A model generated the notes under the pieces. It was not told where the DNA came from, ran no database searches, and was given only the letters and a program-made list of their open reading frames with translations. A DNA stretch of 64,000 bases, from NCBI RefSeq assembly GCF_029626145.1, contig NZ_JARUBJ010000002.1, positions 1,642,501 through 1,706,500 of the forward strand, given 5' to 3'. A program made the translations under genes and the position numbers. The stretch is from Micromonospora sp. WMMD961 (GTDB taxonomy: Bacteria > Actinomycetota > Actinomycetes > Mycobacteriales > Micromonosporaceae). Positions 1 through 7,451 of the stretch are shown here, piece by piece (positions within the stretch are counted from its first letter, which is position 1; each line of letters begins with the position of its first letter).

Positions 1-39
1 CGGCGTACCGCACCGGCACGCCGACGCTCGTCGGGAGGT

Positions 40-2724
40 GTGGTGGAGACCGCCGATCCACGCAACTCGCTCCCTCCGGGGCGGGCGACTCCGTTCGCCA
101 CCTTCGTCGTCGGCATCCTGGTGGTCGCCGCGCTGACCGCTGGCGTTCCGCTGGCGAAACTTCCCGCCGAGGTCTCCGGGCTGCCGGTGGCGTTCTGGAC
201 GATGGCCGTGCTCGCGGTGGTCTGCGACGCCCGGCCGTTCGTCCCACCGGGGCGTCGGCAGACCTCCGCGGTGTTCCCGTCCACCTGCTTCACCTTCGCG
301 ATCCTGCTCGGCTGGGGCCTCGGCCCCGCGGTGGTGGTGCAGGCGGTCGGGGTGATCGTCTCCGGCTGGCGGATGCGGCACGCGGCCTGGCGGACGGCGT
401 TCAACGTCGGCCAGTACGCGTGCGCTCTCGCCGCCGCGTACGGGGTGATCCGGCTCGGCTCGGGCACCATCTTCTCCGGCGGGCGTCTGCACTGGACCGA
501 CGTGGCTGCGGTCGGCGGTGCCACCCTGGCGTGGTTCGTCGTCAACTACGGGCTGGTCAGCTGGGCGGTGCGGCTGCGGTTCGGCGACCGCTGGTGGCCC
601 ACCCTCCGCCAGGGTCTCGGCTTCGAGTTGCTCTCCACCGGCTCGCTGTTGCTGCTCGCCCCGGTGCTGGTCGCCGCCGCACGGGTCAGCGCGGCGTTGA
701 TCCCGCTGGTGCTGGTGCCGCTCTTCGCGGTCTACCGGATGGCCCGGCTGACCGTCGAGCAGCAGCACCTCGCCGCCGCCGACCCGCTGACCGGGCTGCC
801 GAACCGCAAGGCGCTGTTGGTCGAGGTGGCCGAGCAGGTGCACCTGCACGCCGAGCGGGCGGCCCGGGGTGAGCCCGGCGGGCAACTGGCGCTGCTCCTG
901 ATCGACCTGGACCGTTTCAAGAACGTCAACGACGCTCTCGGTCACGCCGTGGGCGACCGGCTTCTGGTCGAGGTCAGCGCCCGGCTCACCGATGTGCGGC
1001 CCCGACCACAGATGATCGCCCGGCTCGGCGGAGACGAGTTCGCCATCGTGATGACCGGCCTGACCGATGTCGGTCAGGCGCGGGAGTTGGCCGACCGGGT
1101 GGTGCAGGCGCTGGCCGAGCCGGTGCCGCTCGACGGGCTGCCGTTGGACGTCGGCGGTTCGATCGGGATCGCGCTCTTTCCCGAACATGGCGAGGACTTC
1201 GCCACCCTGATGCGCCACGCCGACGTGGCGATGTACGACGCGAAGCACCGCAACGACACGGTGGCCGTCTACGCCCCCGAATCCGACCACAACTCCGCCG
1301 AGCGACTCGGCCTCCTCGCCGACCTGCGCCGGGTGCTGGAATCCAGCCCGTCGACGGAAGGGCCGTTCGACGCCGAGCAGCCCGATCGGCCGGAGGGGCC
1401 GTTCGAGGCGGATCCGGCGGGGCGCGGTGACGACGACGGGGTGGCCGAGCAGGCCGACGGGAACGGCCGGGACGTGGTGCCGAGCGGCGTCGAGCGGGTC
1501 GACGTACCCCTGGCCGCGAAGGCCGAGGTGCGCGGCGGTGACGGGGCGGCGCTGCCCATCGGGTCCCCGGCCGAGCCCGCACCACGCGCGGAGCCGGCGT
1601 CGGCGGTCGCCACCGCGCCGCCCGCCGGCCCCCGCTGGTGGGGGCGCCGTCGGCGCAACGCCGAGGAGTTGGTGCACGCCGACGAGCTGATCAACCGGAT
1701 CGCCACCGGGGCCGACCCGATCCGGGGCCGCAGCTCCCGTGCCCCGGCCGCCGGCAGCCGCTCGGGTTCGGCCCGGGAACGACGCGCCGGAGCGGGCAAC
1801 GGCCGCCGGGCACCGAACGCAGGCGCGCTGCCGGCCAGGGGCAACGGTGGTCCCTGGCCACGGCGTGACGCCGGGGCGGGCACGTCGGGGCAACCGGCCG
1901 GATCGACCGGGTGGGCACACGCGGACGGTGACGCGGCGGACGACGCCGGGGAAATCACTATGTACTACCAGCCGCAGATCGCCATCGCGACCGGCGAGGT
2001 GGTCGGGGTCGAGGCCCTGCTGCGGTGGCGGCACCCCCGGCGGGGCATGGTCGACCCGGAGGAGCTCATCCGGGTCGCCGAGCAGAGCGCGGTGATGCGC
2101 CTCCTCACCCGTCGGGTGGTCGACGACGTGGTGGAGCAACTCGCCAAGTGGTCGGCGGCCGGCATCGGCCTGCGCGCGGCGCTGAACGTGAGCGTGCGGG
2201 ACCTGCACACCGGCGAGATCGCCGACCAGATCGCCGACCGGCTGGCCCGCTACCAGGTGCCGGCTGAGCGGTTGCAGGTGGAGATCACCGAAGGTGCCCT
2301 GATGGCCGACCCGCGCCGGGTGCTGGCCACCATCTCCCACCTGCACCGGATCGGCGTGGCCATCGCACTGGACGACTTCGGCACCGGCTACTCCTCCCTG
2401 CAACACCTGCGCCGGTTGCCGCTGTCCGAGGTGAAGGTGGACCGGTCGTTCGTGCTCGGCATGGCCGACGACGCCGACGACGCGGCGATCGTCCGGTCGA
2501 TGATCGAGCTGGCCGGCGCGTTGGGGCTGCGGGTGGTCGCCGAGGGCGTCGAGGACGAGCGGACCTGGCGGATGTTGCACGCCGCCGGCTGCGACGCCGC
2601 GCAGGGCTGGTTCTACGCCCGGCCCATGCCCGCCGAGGAACTGGTCACCTGGCTGGCCCGGTATCGGCCGGTACGCCCGAGCGGGCCACCGCAGTCGGAC
2701 ACCGGTCGCCGCCCCACCCGCTGA
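40..2724 (+). CDS. Membrane-bound GGDEF-EAL protein (c-di-GMP synthesis/turnover)
   Basis: Likely bifunctional diguanylate cyclase/phosphodiesterase acting at the membrane. Residues about 15-235 are a hydrophobic multi-span sensor region. A GGDEF domain follows, with an intact GGDEF signature at residues 330-334. The EAL domain starts near residue 641, with EAL at 658-660, DDFGTGYSS and a VKVDRSF segment, so both activities look intact. Between the two domains lies an unusually long linker (about 200 residues) rich in Pro, Gly, Ala and Arg, probably disordered. The GTG at 40 or the next GTG at 43 follows a GGGAGG; the frame stays open to the window edge, so an upstream start cannot be excluded. 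It is not in an operon with gatC, which has its own ribosome binding site. Confidence 0.9.
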   Translation: MVETADPRNSLPPGRATPFATFVVGILVVAALTAGVPLAKLPAEVSGLPVAFWTMAVLAVVCDARPFVPPGRRQTSAVFPSTCFTFAILLGWGLGPAVVVQAVGVIVSGWRMRHAAWRTAFNVGQYACALAAAYGVIRLGSGTIFSGGRLHWTDVAAVGGATLAWFVVNYGLVSWAVRLRFGDRWWPTLRQGLGFELLSTGSLLLLAPVLVAAARVSAALIPLVLVPLFAVYRMARLTVEQQHLAAADPLTGLPNRKALLVEVAEQVHLHAERAARGEPGGQLALLLIDLDRFKNVNDALGHAVGDRLLVEVSARLTDVRPRPQMIARLGGDEFAIVMTGLTDVGQARELADRVVQALAEPVPLDGLPLDVGGSIGIALFPEHGEDFATLMRHADVAMYDAKHRNDTVAVYAPESDHNSAERLGLLADLRRVLESSPSTEGPFDAEQPDRPEGPFEADPAGRGDDDGVAEQADGNGRDVVPSGVERVDVPLAAKAEVRGGDGAALPIGSPAEPAPRAEPASAVATAPPAGPRWWGRRRRNAEELVHADELINRIATGADPIRGRSSRAPAAGSRSGSARERRAGAGNGRRAPNAGALPARGNGGPWPRRDAGAGTSGQPAGSTGWAHADGDAADDAGEITMYYQPQIAIATGEVVGVEALLRWRHPRRGMVDPEELIRVAEQSAVMRLLTRRVVDDVVEQLAKWSAAGIGLRAALNVSVRDLHTGEIADQIADRLARYQVPAERLQVEITEGALMADPRRVLATISHLHRIGVAIALDDFGTGYSSLQHLRRLPLSEVKVDRSFVLGMADDADDAAIVRSMIELAGALGLRVVAEGVEDERTWRMLHAAGCDAAQGWFYARPMPAEELVTWLARYRPVRPSGPPQSDTGRRPTR

Positions 2725-2860
2725 CCCGGCTGTCGGGAGGGGGAGTCGGGGACGCGGCACCAGAGCGGAACAATAGACTCGCTCCGGTCACCGCGCGTCA
2801 CGCTCCACCGTCGCGCGGCAGGCACACCGCCGACCAGCAGGACATCAGAAGGGGGCACGG

Positions 2861-3166
2861 ATGGCCGCCATCTCCCGCGAGGAGGTCGCGCACCTGGCGC
2901 GCCTGTCGCGGCTCGCCGTCACCGAGGAGGAGCTGGACACGTTCGCCGGCCAGCTCGACGTGATCCTCCAGGCAGTCGCCCAGGTCGGCGAGGTCGCCGC
3001 CGCGGACATCCCGCCGACCTCGCACTCGGTGCCGCTGACCAACGTCTTCCGCGAGGACGTCGTCACACCGTGCCTGACCCCGCAGGAGGCGCTCTCGGGG
3101 GCACCCGACGCCGAGGACCAGCGTTTCCGCGTACCGCGGATCCTGAGCGAGGACGTGGCCTCATGA
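2861..3166 (+). CDS. gatC: Asp/Glu-tRNA amidotransferase subunit C
   Basis: Small subunit (101 aa) of the GatCAB complex, which converts Glu-tRNA(Gln) and Asp-tRNA(Asn) to the amidated forms in the cytoplasm; GatC stabilises GatA. The N-terminal pattern (ISREEVAHLARLSRLAVTEEE) and the C-terminal RVPRIL segment are typical of the family, as is the length. The ATG is preceded by an AAGGGGG about 7 bases upstream. Its stop codon overlaps the ATG of a 27-codon spacer ORF (3163-3246) that in turn overlaps the gatA start, so translation may be chained through to gatA. Confidence 0.95.
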   Translation: MAAISREEVAHLARLSRLAVTEEELDTFAGQLDVILQAVAQVGEVAAADIPPTSHSVPLTNVFREDVVTPCLTPQEALSGAPDAEDQRFRVPRILSEDVAS

Positions 3167-3246
3167 GCGAGCGGCAGCGAGCGAATCAGCATGGCAGCGC
3201 TGTGGTGCCTCATGGCGTCGCGGAGCGAAGCGGAGTGACGGCATGA
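3163..3246 (+). repeat. 27-codon spacer ORF between gatC and gatA (copy 1)
   Basis: The whole gatC-gatA gap is one open frame of 27 codons plus stop. Its ATG overlaps the gatC stop (ATGA at 3163) and its stop overlaps the gatA ATG (ATGA at 3243). It begins MSERQRANQ and ends AERSGVTA. A second 28-codon unit with the same ends lies between ilvB and ilvN (47118-47201). The two share the start (ATGAGYGAGC, then GCGARCGAATCAGCA) and the end (GAGCGAAGC, then GGCATGA), while the middle differs. A peptide function is doubtful; a mobile or repetitive spacer that keeps translational coupling fits better. Confidence 0.7.
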
Positions 3247-4718
3247 GCGATCTGATCAAGATGACCGCGACGGAGATCGCGTCCCTGGTCGCCGGGGGCG
3301 AGACCTCCGCCGTCGAGGTGACCCAGGCCCACCTGGACCGGATCGCCGCCGTCGACGACCGGGTGCACGCCTTCCTGCACGTCGACACCGACGGCGCGCT
3401 CGCCGCGGCCCGCGCGGTGGACGAACGGCGGGCCGCCGGCGAGGAGTTGGGCCCTCTCGCGGGTGTGCCGGTTGCCGTCAAGGACGTGCTCGCCACCCGA
3501 GGCGTGCCGACCACAGTGGGGTCGAAGATCCTCGAGGGTTGGCGCCCGCCGTACGACGCGACGATCGTGCAGCGCCTGCGCGACGCCGGCACGGTGATGC
3601 TCGGCAAGACCAACATGGACGAGTTCGCCATGGGGTCCTCCACCGAATACTCGGCGTACGGCCCGACGCACAACCCGTGGGACCTGACCCGGATCCCGGG
3701 CGGCTCGGGTGGTGGCAGCGCCGCCGCGTTGGCCGCGTACGAGGCACCGCTGGCGATCGGCTCGGACACCGGCGGCTCGATCCGCCAGCCCGGCGCGGTC
3801 ACCGGCACCGTGGGCGCGAAGCCCACCTACGGCGGCACCTCCCGCTACGGGCTGGTCGCCTTCTCCTCGTCGCTGGACACTCCCGGCCCGTGCGCCCGGA
3901 ACGTGCTCGACGCGGCCCTGCTGCACCAGGTGATCGGCGGGCACGACCCCCGGGACTCCACCTCGATCCCGCAGCCGGTGCCGGACGTGGTGGCGGCAGC
4001 CAAGCTCGGCGCGACAGGTGGCCTGACCGGCGTTCGGCTCGGCATCGTCAGCGAGTTCGTCGGCGAGGGTGCCGAGCCGGGTGTGATGACCGCTTTCCGC
4101 GAGTCCGTGGACGCGCTCGCGAAGATGGGCGCGGAGATCGTCGAGGTGTCCTGCCCGACGTTCGCGTACGCGCTGCCGGCGTACTACCTGATCGCCCCGA
4201 GCGAGTGCTCCTCCAACCTGGCCCGGTTCGACGGCGTCCGGTTCGGCCTGCGGGTCGGCGACGACGGCAACCGGTCGCTGGAGGAGGTCATGTCGCTGAC
4301 CCGGGAGGCCGGCTTCGGTCCGGAGGTCAAGCGCCGCATCATGATCGGCACGTACGCGCTGTCGTCGGGCTACTACGACGCGTACTACGGGCAGGCGCAG
4401 AAGGTCCGGACGCTCATCACGCGGGACTTCACCGCCGCGTTCGAGCAGGTCGACGCGCTGATCTCGCCGACCACCCCGTCGGTGGCGTTCCCGATCGGCG
4501 CGCGGACCGCCGACCCGTACCAGATGTACCTGGCCGACCTGTACACGATTCCGACCAACCTGTACGGCGGGCCGGGCATCTCGGTGCCCTGTGGGCTCTC
4601 CGAGGGGTTGCCCGTCGGTCTGCAGGTGATGGCCCCGACCATGGCCGACGACCGGATGTACCGGGTGGCCGCCGCCTTGGAGTCCGCGGTCGGCACGTTC
4701 ACCCCTCCGACGTTGTAG
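3243..4718 (+). CDS. gatA: Asp/Glu-tRNA amidotransferase subunit A
   Basis: Amidase subunit (491 aa) that hydrolyses glutamine and channels ammonia to GatB. The Ser-cisSer-Lys triad is visible: K80 in VAVKD, S155 in the GGSGGGSA signature and S179 in SDTGGSIR. Length and the glycine-rich amidase signature match the family. The ATG at 3243 lies in an ATGA overlap with the spacer ORF that follows gatC, which supports this start. It ends 16 bases before a strong hairpin. gatB is not adjacent but 1.1 kb downstream, beyond two genes on the opposite strand. Confidence 0.97.
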   Translation: MSDLIKMTATEIASLVAGGETSAVEVTQAHLDRIAAVDDRVHAFLHVDTDGALAAARAVDERRAAGEELGPLAGVPVAVKDVLATRGVPTTVGSKILEGWRPPYDATIVQRLRDAGTVMLGKTNMDEFAMGSSTEYSAYGPTHNPWDLTRIPGGSGGGSAAALAAYEAPLAIGSDTGGSIRQPGAVTGTVGAKPTYGGTSRYGLVAFSSSLDTPGPCARNVLDAALLHQVIGGHDPRDSTSIPQPVPDVVAAAKLGATGGLTGVRLGIVSEFVGEGAEPGVMTAFRESVDALAKMGAEIVEVSCPTFAYALPAYYLIAPSECSSNLARFDGVRFGLRVGDDGNRSLEEVMSLTREAGFGPEVKRRIMIGTYALSSGYYDAYYGQAQKVRTLITRDFTAAFEQVDALISPTTPSVAFPIGARTADPYQMYLADLYTIPTNLYGGPGISVPCGLSEGLPVGLQVMAPTMADDRMYRVAAALESAVGTFTPPTL

Positions 4719-4733
4719 ACCGGACGTCACCGC

Positions 4734-4766
4734 GTCGGCGTCGAGGGCCAGTCCCTCGGCGCCGAC
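4734..4766. terminator. Hairpin between gatA and the opposing membrane-protein gene
   Basis: Stem GTCGGCG-t-CGAGGG, loop CCAGT, then CCCTCG-g-CGCCGAC, with one T/G opposition in a 14-position stem. It sits between two convergent genes and can act in both directions. There is no T-tract, which is usual in GC-rich actinobacteria. Confidence 0.6.
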
Positions 4767-4793
4767 TGCGCGTTCGGACGGTGTGAGCGTCGG

Positions 4794-5438
4794 TCAGGGC
4801 TGGCTCGGCGGCCCGGCGAGGTAGCGGCGGGCCTCCCGCAGGCCACGCCAGCGCACCCATCCCTGGGTCGCCCAGAGAGCGCCGAGCGCCACGGCGATCA
4901 CCCGGGTTGAGAGGTGGGATGCGCCGACGAACAGCAGTGCCTCGAGCAGCACGCCGGCGCCGAGGATCCAGAGCACCCAGCGCCCACCCCTGCGTCGTTC
5001 TGCCTCCCGGCGGGCGAGGGCGTCGACGCGCGGGTCGTCGGTGTGCCCGGCGCGCAGGGCCTGGCGAACCGCCGGATCGGGGCTCCGGGCGGCCGGAGGG
5101 CCGGGTAGTCGGTGCCCGGCCAGCAGCGCCACCGCCGCGCCGACCGCCGCGAAGAAGAGTGAGAGCGTGAAGATCGTGAGCACGCCGCGCGGCGAGGTCT
5201 CCCGCCCGTCCAAGACGAACACCGCCACCGTCAGCGTCGGAAGCCCCACCACCAGCCCTGCGGCAACCAGTGCCGCACTCCGCCACGAGCGGCGGCCGAC
5301 CGACTGCCGCAGTGAGGTCGGCCCACGTCCACGAGCGGGTGGGGTCGAGGCCGAAGCGGGATGCTGAGCCGGCGGGCCGGACGTCGGACCGATGACCCGA
5401 TCGGTAGGACCCGACGGCTCAGCCGCCGACGGGGTCAC
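4794..5438 (-). CDS. Four-span membrane protein of unknown function
   Basis: A 214-aa protein I do not recognise. The GTG start at 5438 overlaps the stop of the upstream gene (GTGA), which is why it is preferred over an upstream extension that would read through the neighbouring gene in another frame. The first 60 residues are Pro/Ser/Thr-rich and polar. Two hydrophobic spans follow (AALVAAGLVVGLPTL and GVLTIFTLSLFFAAVGAAV), then a cytoplasmic-looking charged stretch with DDPRVDALARREAERRR, then two further spans (WVLWILGAGVLLEALLF and RVIAVALGALWATQGWV). It forms a two-gene unit with another small membrane protein, so the pair probably works together in the membrane. Confidence 0.7.
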   Translation of the reverse strand: MTPSAAEPSGPTDRVIGPTSGPPAQHPASASTPPARGRGPTSLRQSVGRRSWRSAALVAAGLVVGLPTLTVAVFVLDGRETSPRGVLTIFTLSLFFAAVGAAVALLAGHRLPGPPAARSPDPAVRQALRAGHTDDPRVDALARREAERRRGGRWVLWILGAGVLLEALLFVGASHLSTRVIAVALGALWATQGWVRWRGLREARRYLAGPPSQP

Positions 5439-5707
5439 GATCCCGCCCGGTCTCGCCGGCGTGACGCCGTCCACCGTCCTATCCCCCGGGCGACGGCCAG
5501 CCCGATCACGCCCGGAATGACGAGCAGGACCACCAACAGCCACAGGTCGTCCGGTTGCCGTTCGCCGCCGGCGACGGACCAGCCGACCACTGTGAGCACG
5601 GCCGCCACCACCCACGCGGCCAGCACCGCCAGGAGCACCTGCCTGGTGTTGTACCGTCGGCCCGGATCGGCCCGGCCAGTGGATCGATCATTCCCCGTAT
5701 TCGTCAT
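5435..5707 (-). CDS. Small two-span membrane protein
   Basis: A 90-aa protein starting MTNTGNDRS. The first 25 residues are polar, followed by two hydrophobic spans (VLLAVLAAWVVAAVLTVVGW and LWLLVVLLVIPGVIGLAVA) and a short Arg-rich tail (RRRDRAGS), which suggests a hairpin in the membrane with a cytoplasmic C-terminus. No ribosome binding site is obvious, and in-frame starts exist up to 5755, so the N-terminus is uncertain. Its TGA overlaps the GTG start of the following four-span gene. Function unknown. Confidence 0.6.
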   Translation of the reverse strand: MTNTGNDRSTGRADPGRRYNTRQVLLAVLAAWVVAAVLTVVGWSVAGGERQPDDLWLLVVLLVIPGVIGLAVARGIGRWTASRRRDRAGS

Positions 5708-5843
5708 GGTCGACAGGTACCCGGGTGTTGTCGCGGACACACTCGGCGACGACAACTGTGTGTTCTCGAAACCCGCGCGAAGCCGGACGCGGCAACCCCA
5801 TTAGGCTGGACAGGTTCTGTCCGGATCGCGCCTGGAGCGTCTC

Positions 5844-7343
5844 ATGACCACGACACTGCCCGCGTACGACGAGGTCGTTGCGCGCTACGAACCGGTGATC
5901 GGCCTGGAGACCCACGTCGAGCTGGGCACGAACACCAAAATGTGGTGCGGCTGCCCGACCGACTTCGGTGGCGCGCCGAACACCCGGGTCTGCCCGGTGT
6001 GCCTAGGCCTGCCCGGTTCGCTGCCGGTGGCCAACAAGGCTGCGATCGAGGCGATCATCCGGATCGGTCTGGCGTTGAACTGCTCGATCGCCGAGTGGTG
6101 CCGGTTCGCCCGGAAGAACTACTTCTACCCGGACATGCCGAAGAACTTCCAGATCAGCCAGTACGACGAGCCGATCTGCGTCGACGGTTACCTGGACGTC
6201 GAGGTGGGCGGCGAGACGGTGCGGATCGAGATCGAGCGGGTGCACCTGGAGGAGGACACCGGCAAGACGTTGCACGTCGGTGGTGCCACCGGCCGCATCC
6301 ACGGCGCGACGGAGTCGCTGGTCGACTACAACCGGGCCGGCATCCCGCTGGTCGAGATCGTGACCAAGCCGATCACGGGCACCGGTGCGCTCGCCCCCGA
6401 GGTGGCCAAGGCGTACGTCGCCGAGCTGCGCGACGTGATCCGCACCCTCGGCGTCTCGGACGTGCGGATGGAGGAGGGTTCGCTGCGGTGTGACGTGAAC
6501 ACCTCGCTGAACCTGCCGGGCGCGGAGTGGGGCACCCGTACCGAGACGAAGAACGTCAACTCGTTGCGGTCGGTGGAGCGGGCGGTCCGCTCGGAGATGC
6601 TGCGGCAGGCGTCGGTGCTCGACGCGGGTGGCCGGATCACGCAGGAGACGCGCCACTTCCACGAGGACACCGGCGACACCACCCCGGGTCGCTCGAAGGA
6701 GACGGCCACCGACTACCGGTACTTCCCGGAGCCGGACCTTGTGCCGATCGCCCCGGACCCGGCCTGGGTCGCCGAGCTGAAGGCAGCCCTGCCGGAGCTG
6801 CCCCGGGTGCACCGGCGTCGGCTCCAGGAGCAGTGGGGCCTGTCCGACCTGGACATGCAGTCGGTGTTGAACGCGGGCGCGGTCGAGCTGATCGAGGCCA
6901 CCGTGGCCGCCGGCACCACCCCTGCGGCGGCCCGCAAGTGGTGGCTGGGTGAGTTGTCCCGCCGCGCCAACGAGAGCGGCGTGGAGCTGGCCGAGATCGG
7001 CGCGACCCCCGCCCAGGTGGCCGAGCTTCAGGGGCTGGTCGACGCCGGCAAGCTCAACGACAAGATGGCCCGTACGGTGCTGGAGGGTGTGGTCGACGGT
7101 GAGGGCTCACCCACCGAGATCATGACCAGCCGGGGCTTGGAGGTCGTGTCGGACACCGGCGCGCTGACCGCCGCCGTGGACGAGGCGATCGCCGCGAACC
7201 CCGGCATCGCCGACAAGATCCGCAGCGGCAAGGTCGCCGCGGCCGGCGCGCTGGTCGGCGCGGTCATGAAGACCACCCGGGGCCAGGCCGACGCCGCCGC
7301 CGTCCGCACGCTGATCCTGGAGCGCCTCGGCGTCCAGGGCTAA
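5844..7343 (+). CDS. gatB: Asp/Glu-tRNA amidotransferase subunit B
   Basis: Kinase/transamidase subunit (499 aa) that activates the tRNA-bound Glu or Asp and adds ammonia delivered by GatA. Family landmarks: GLETHVEL near residue 20, a zinc-type cysteine set (WCGCP and CPVCLGLPGSLPV), MEEGSLRCDVN, and a C-terminal helical YqeY-like tail. The ATG is preceded by GGAG at 7 bases. A perfect 20-bp inverted repeat starts 3 bases after the stop. Separation from gatA by two opposite-strand genes means it has its own promoter. Confidence 0.97.
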   Translation: MTTTLPAYDEVVARYEPVIGLETHVELGTNTKMWCGCPTDFGGAPNTRVCPVCLGLPGSLPVANKAAIEAIIRIGLALNCSIAEWCRFARKNYFYPDMPKNFQISQYDEPICVDGYLDVEVGGETVRIEIERVHLEEDTGKTLHVGGATGRIHGATESLVDYNRAGIPLVEIVTKPITGTGALAPEVAKAYVAELRDVIRTLGVSDVRMEEGSLRCDVNTSLNLPGAEWGTRTETKNVNSLRSVERAVRSEMLRQASVLDAGGRITQETRHFHEDTGDTTPGRSKETATDYRYFPEPDLVPIAPDPAWVAELKAALPELPRVHRRRLQEQWGLSDLDMQSVLNAGAVELIEATVAAGTTPAAARKWWLGELSRRANESGVELAEIGATPAQVAELQGLVDAGKLNDKMARTVLEGVVDGEGSPTEIMTSRGLEVVSDTGALTAAVDEAIAANPGIADKIRSGKVAAAGALVGAVMKTTRGQADAAAVRTLILERLGVQG

Positions 7344-7346
7344 TTG

Positions 7347-7398
7347 TAAGGAAGGGCCCCTTCTTATACATCAGGCGTTAAGAAGGGGCCCTTCCTTA
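7347..7398. repeat. Perfect 20-bp inverted repeat after gatB
   Basis: TAAGGAAGGGCCCCTTCTTA is repeated in perfect inverse orientation after a 12-base loop (7367-7378). Each arm is itself a near-palindrome (GAAGGG-C-CCCTTC), so the element can fold as one long hairpin or two small ones. It lies between gatB and the next gene, both on the plus strand. It may terminate gatB, but its A/T-flanked outer ends (TAA, TTA) and symmetry also suit a small repetitive element. Confidence 0.75.
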
Positions 7399-7451
7399 GC
7401 TCGCACCCCTTGGATAGTGGGCGTCAACGGCGACGCCTGGATGGAGCCACC

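Noticed and set aside
5439..5615. N-terminal extension of the four-span membrane protein
   Set aside because: It reads through the upstream small gene in another frame; GTG 5438 overlaps that gene's stop.
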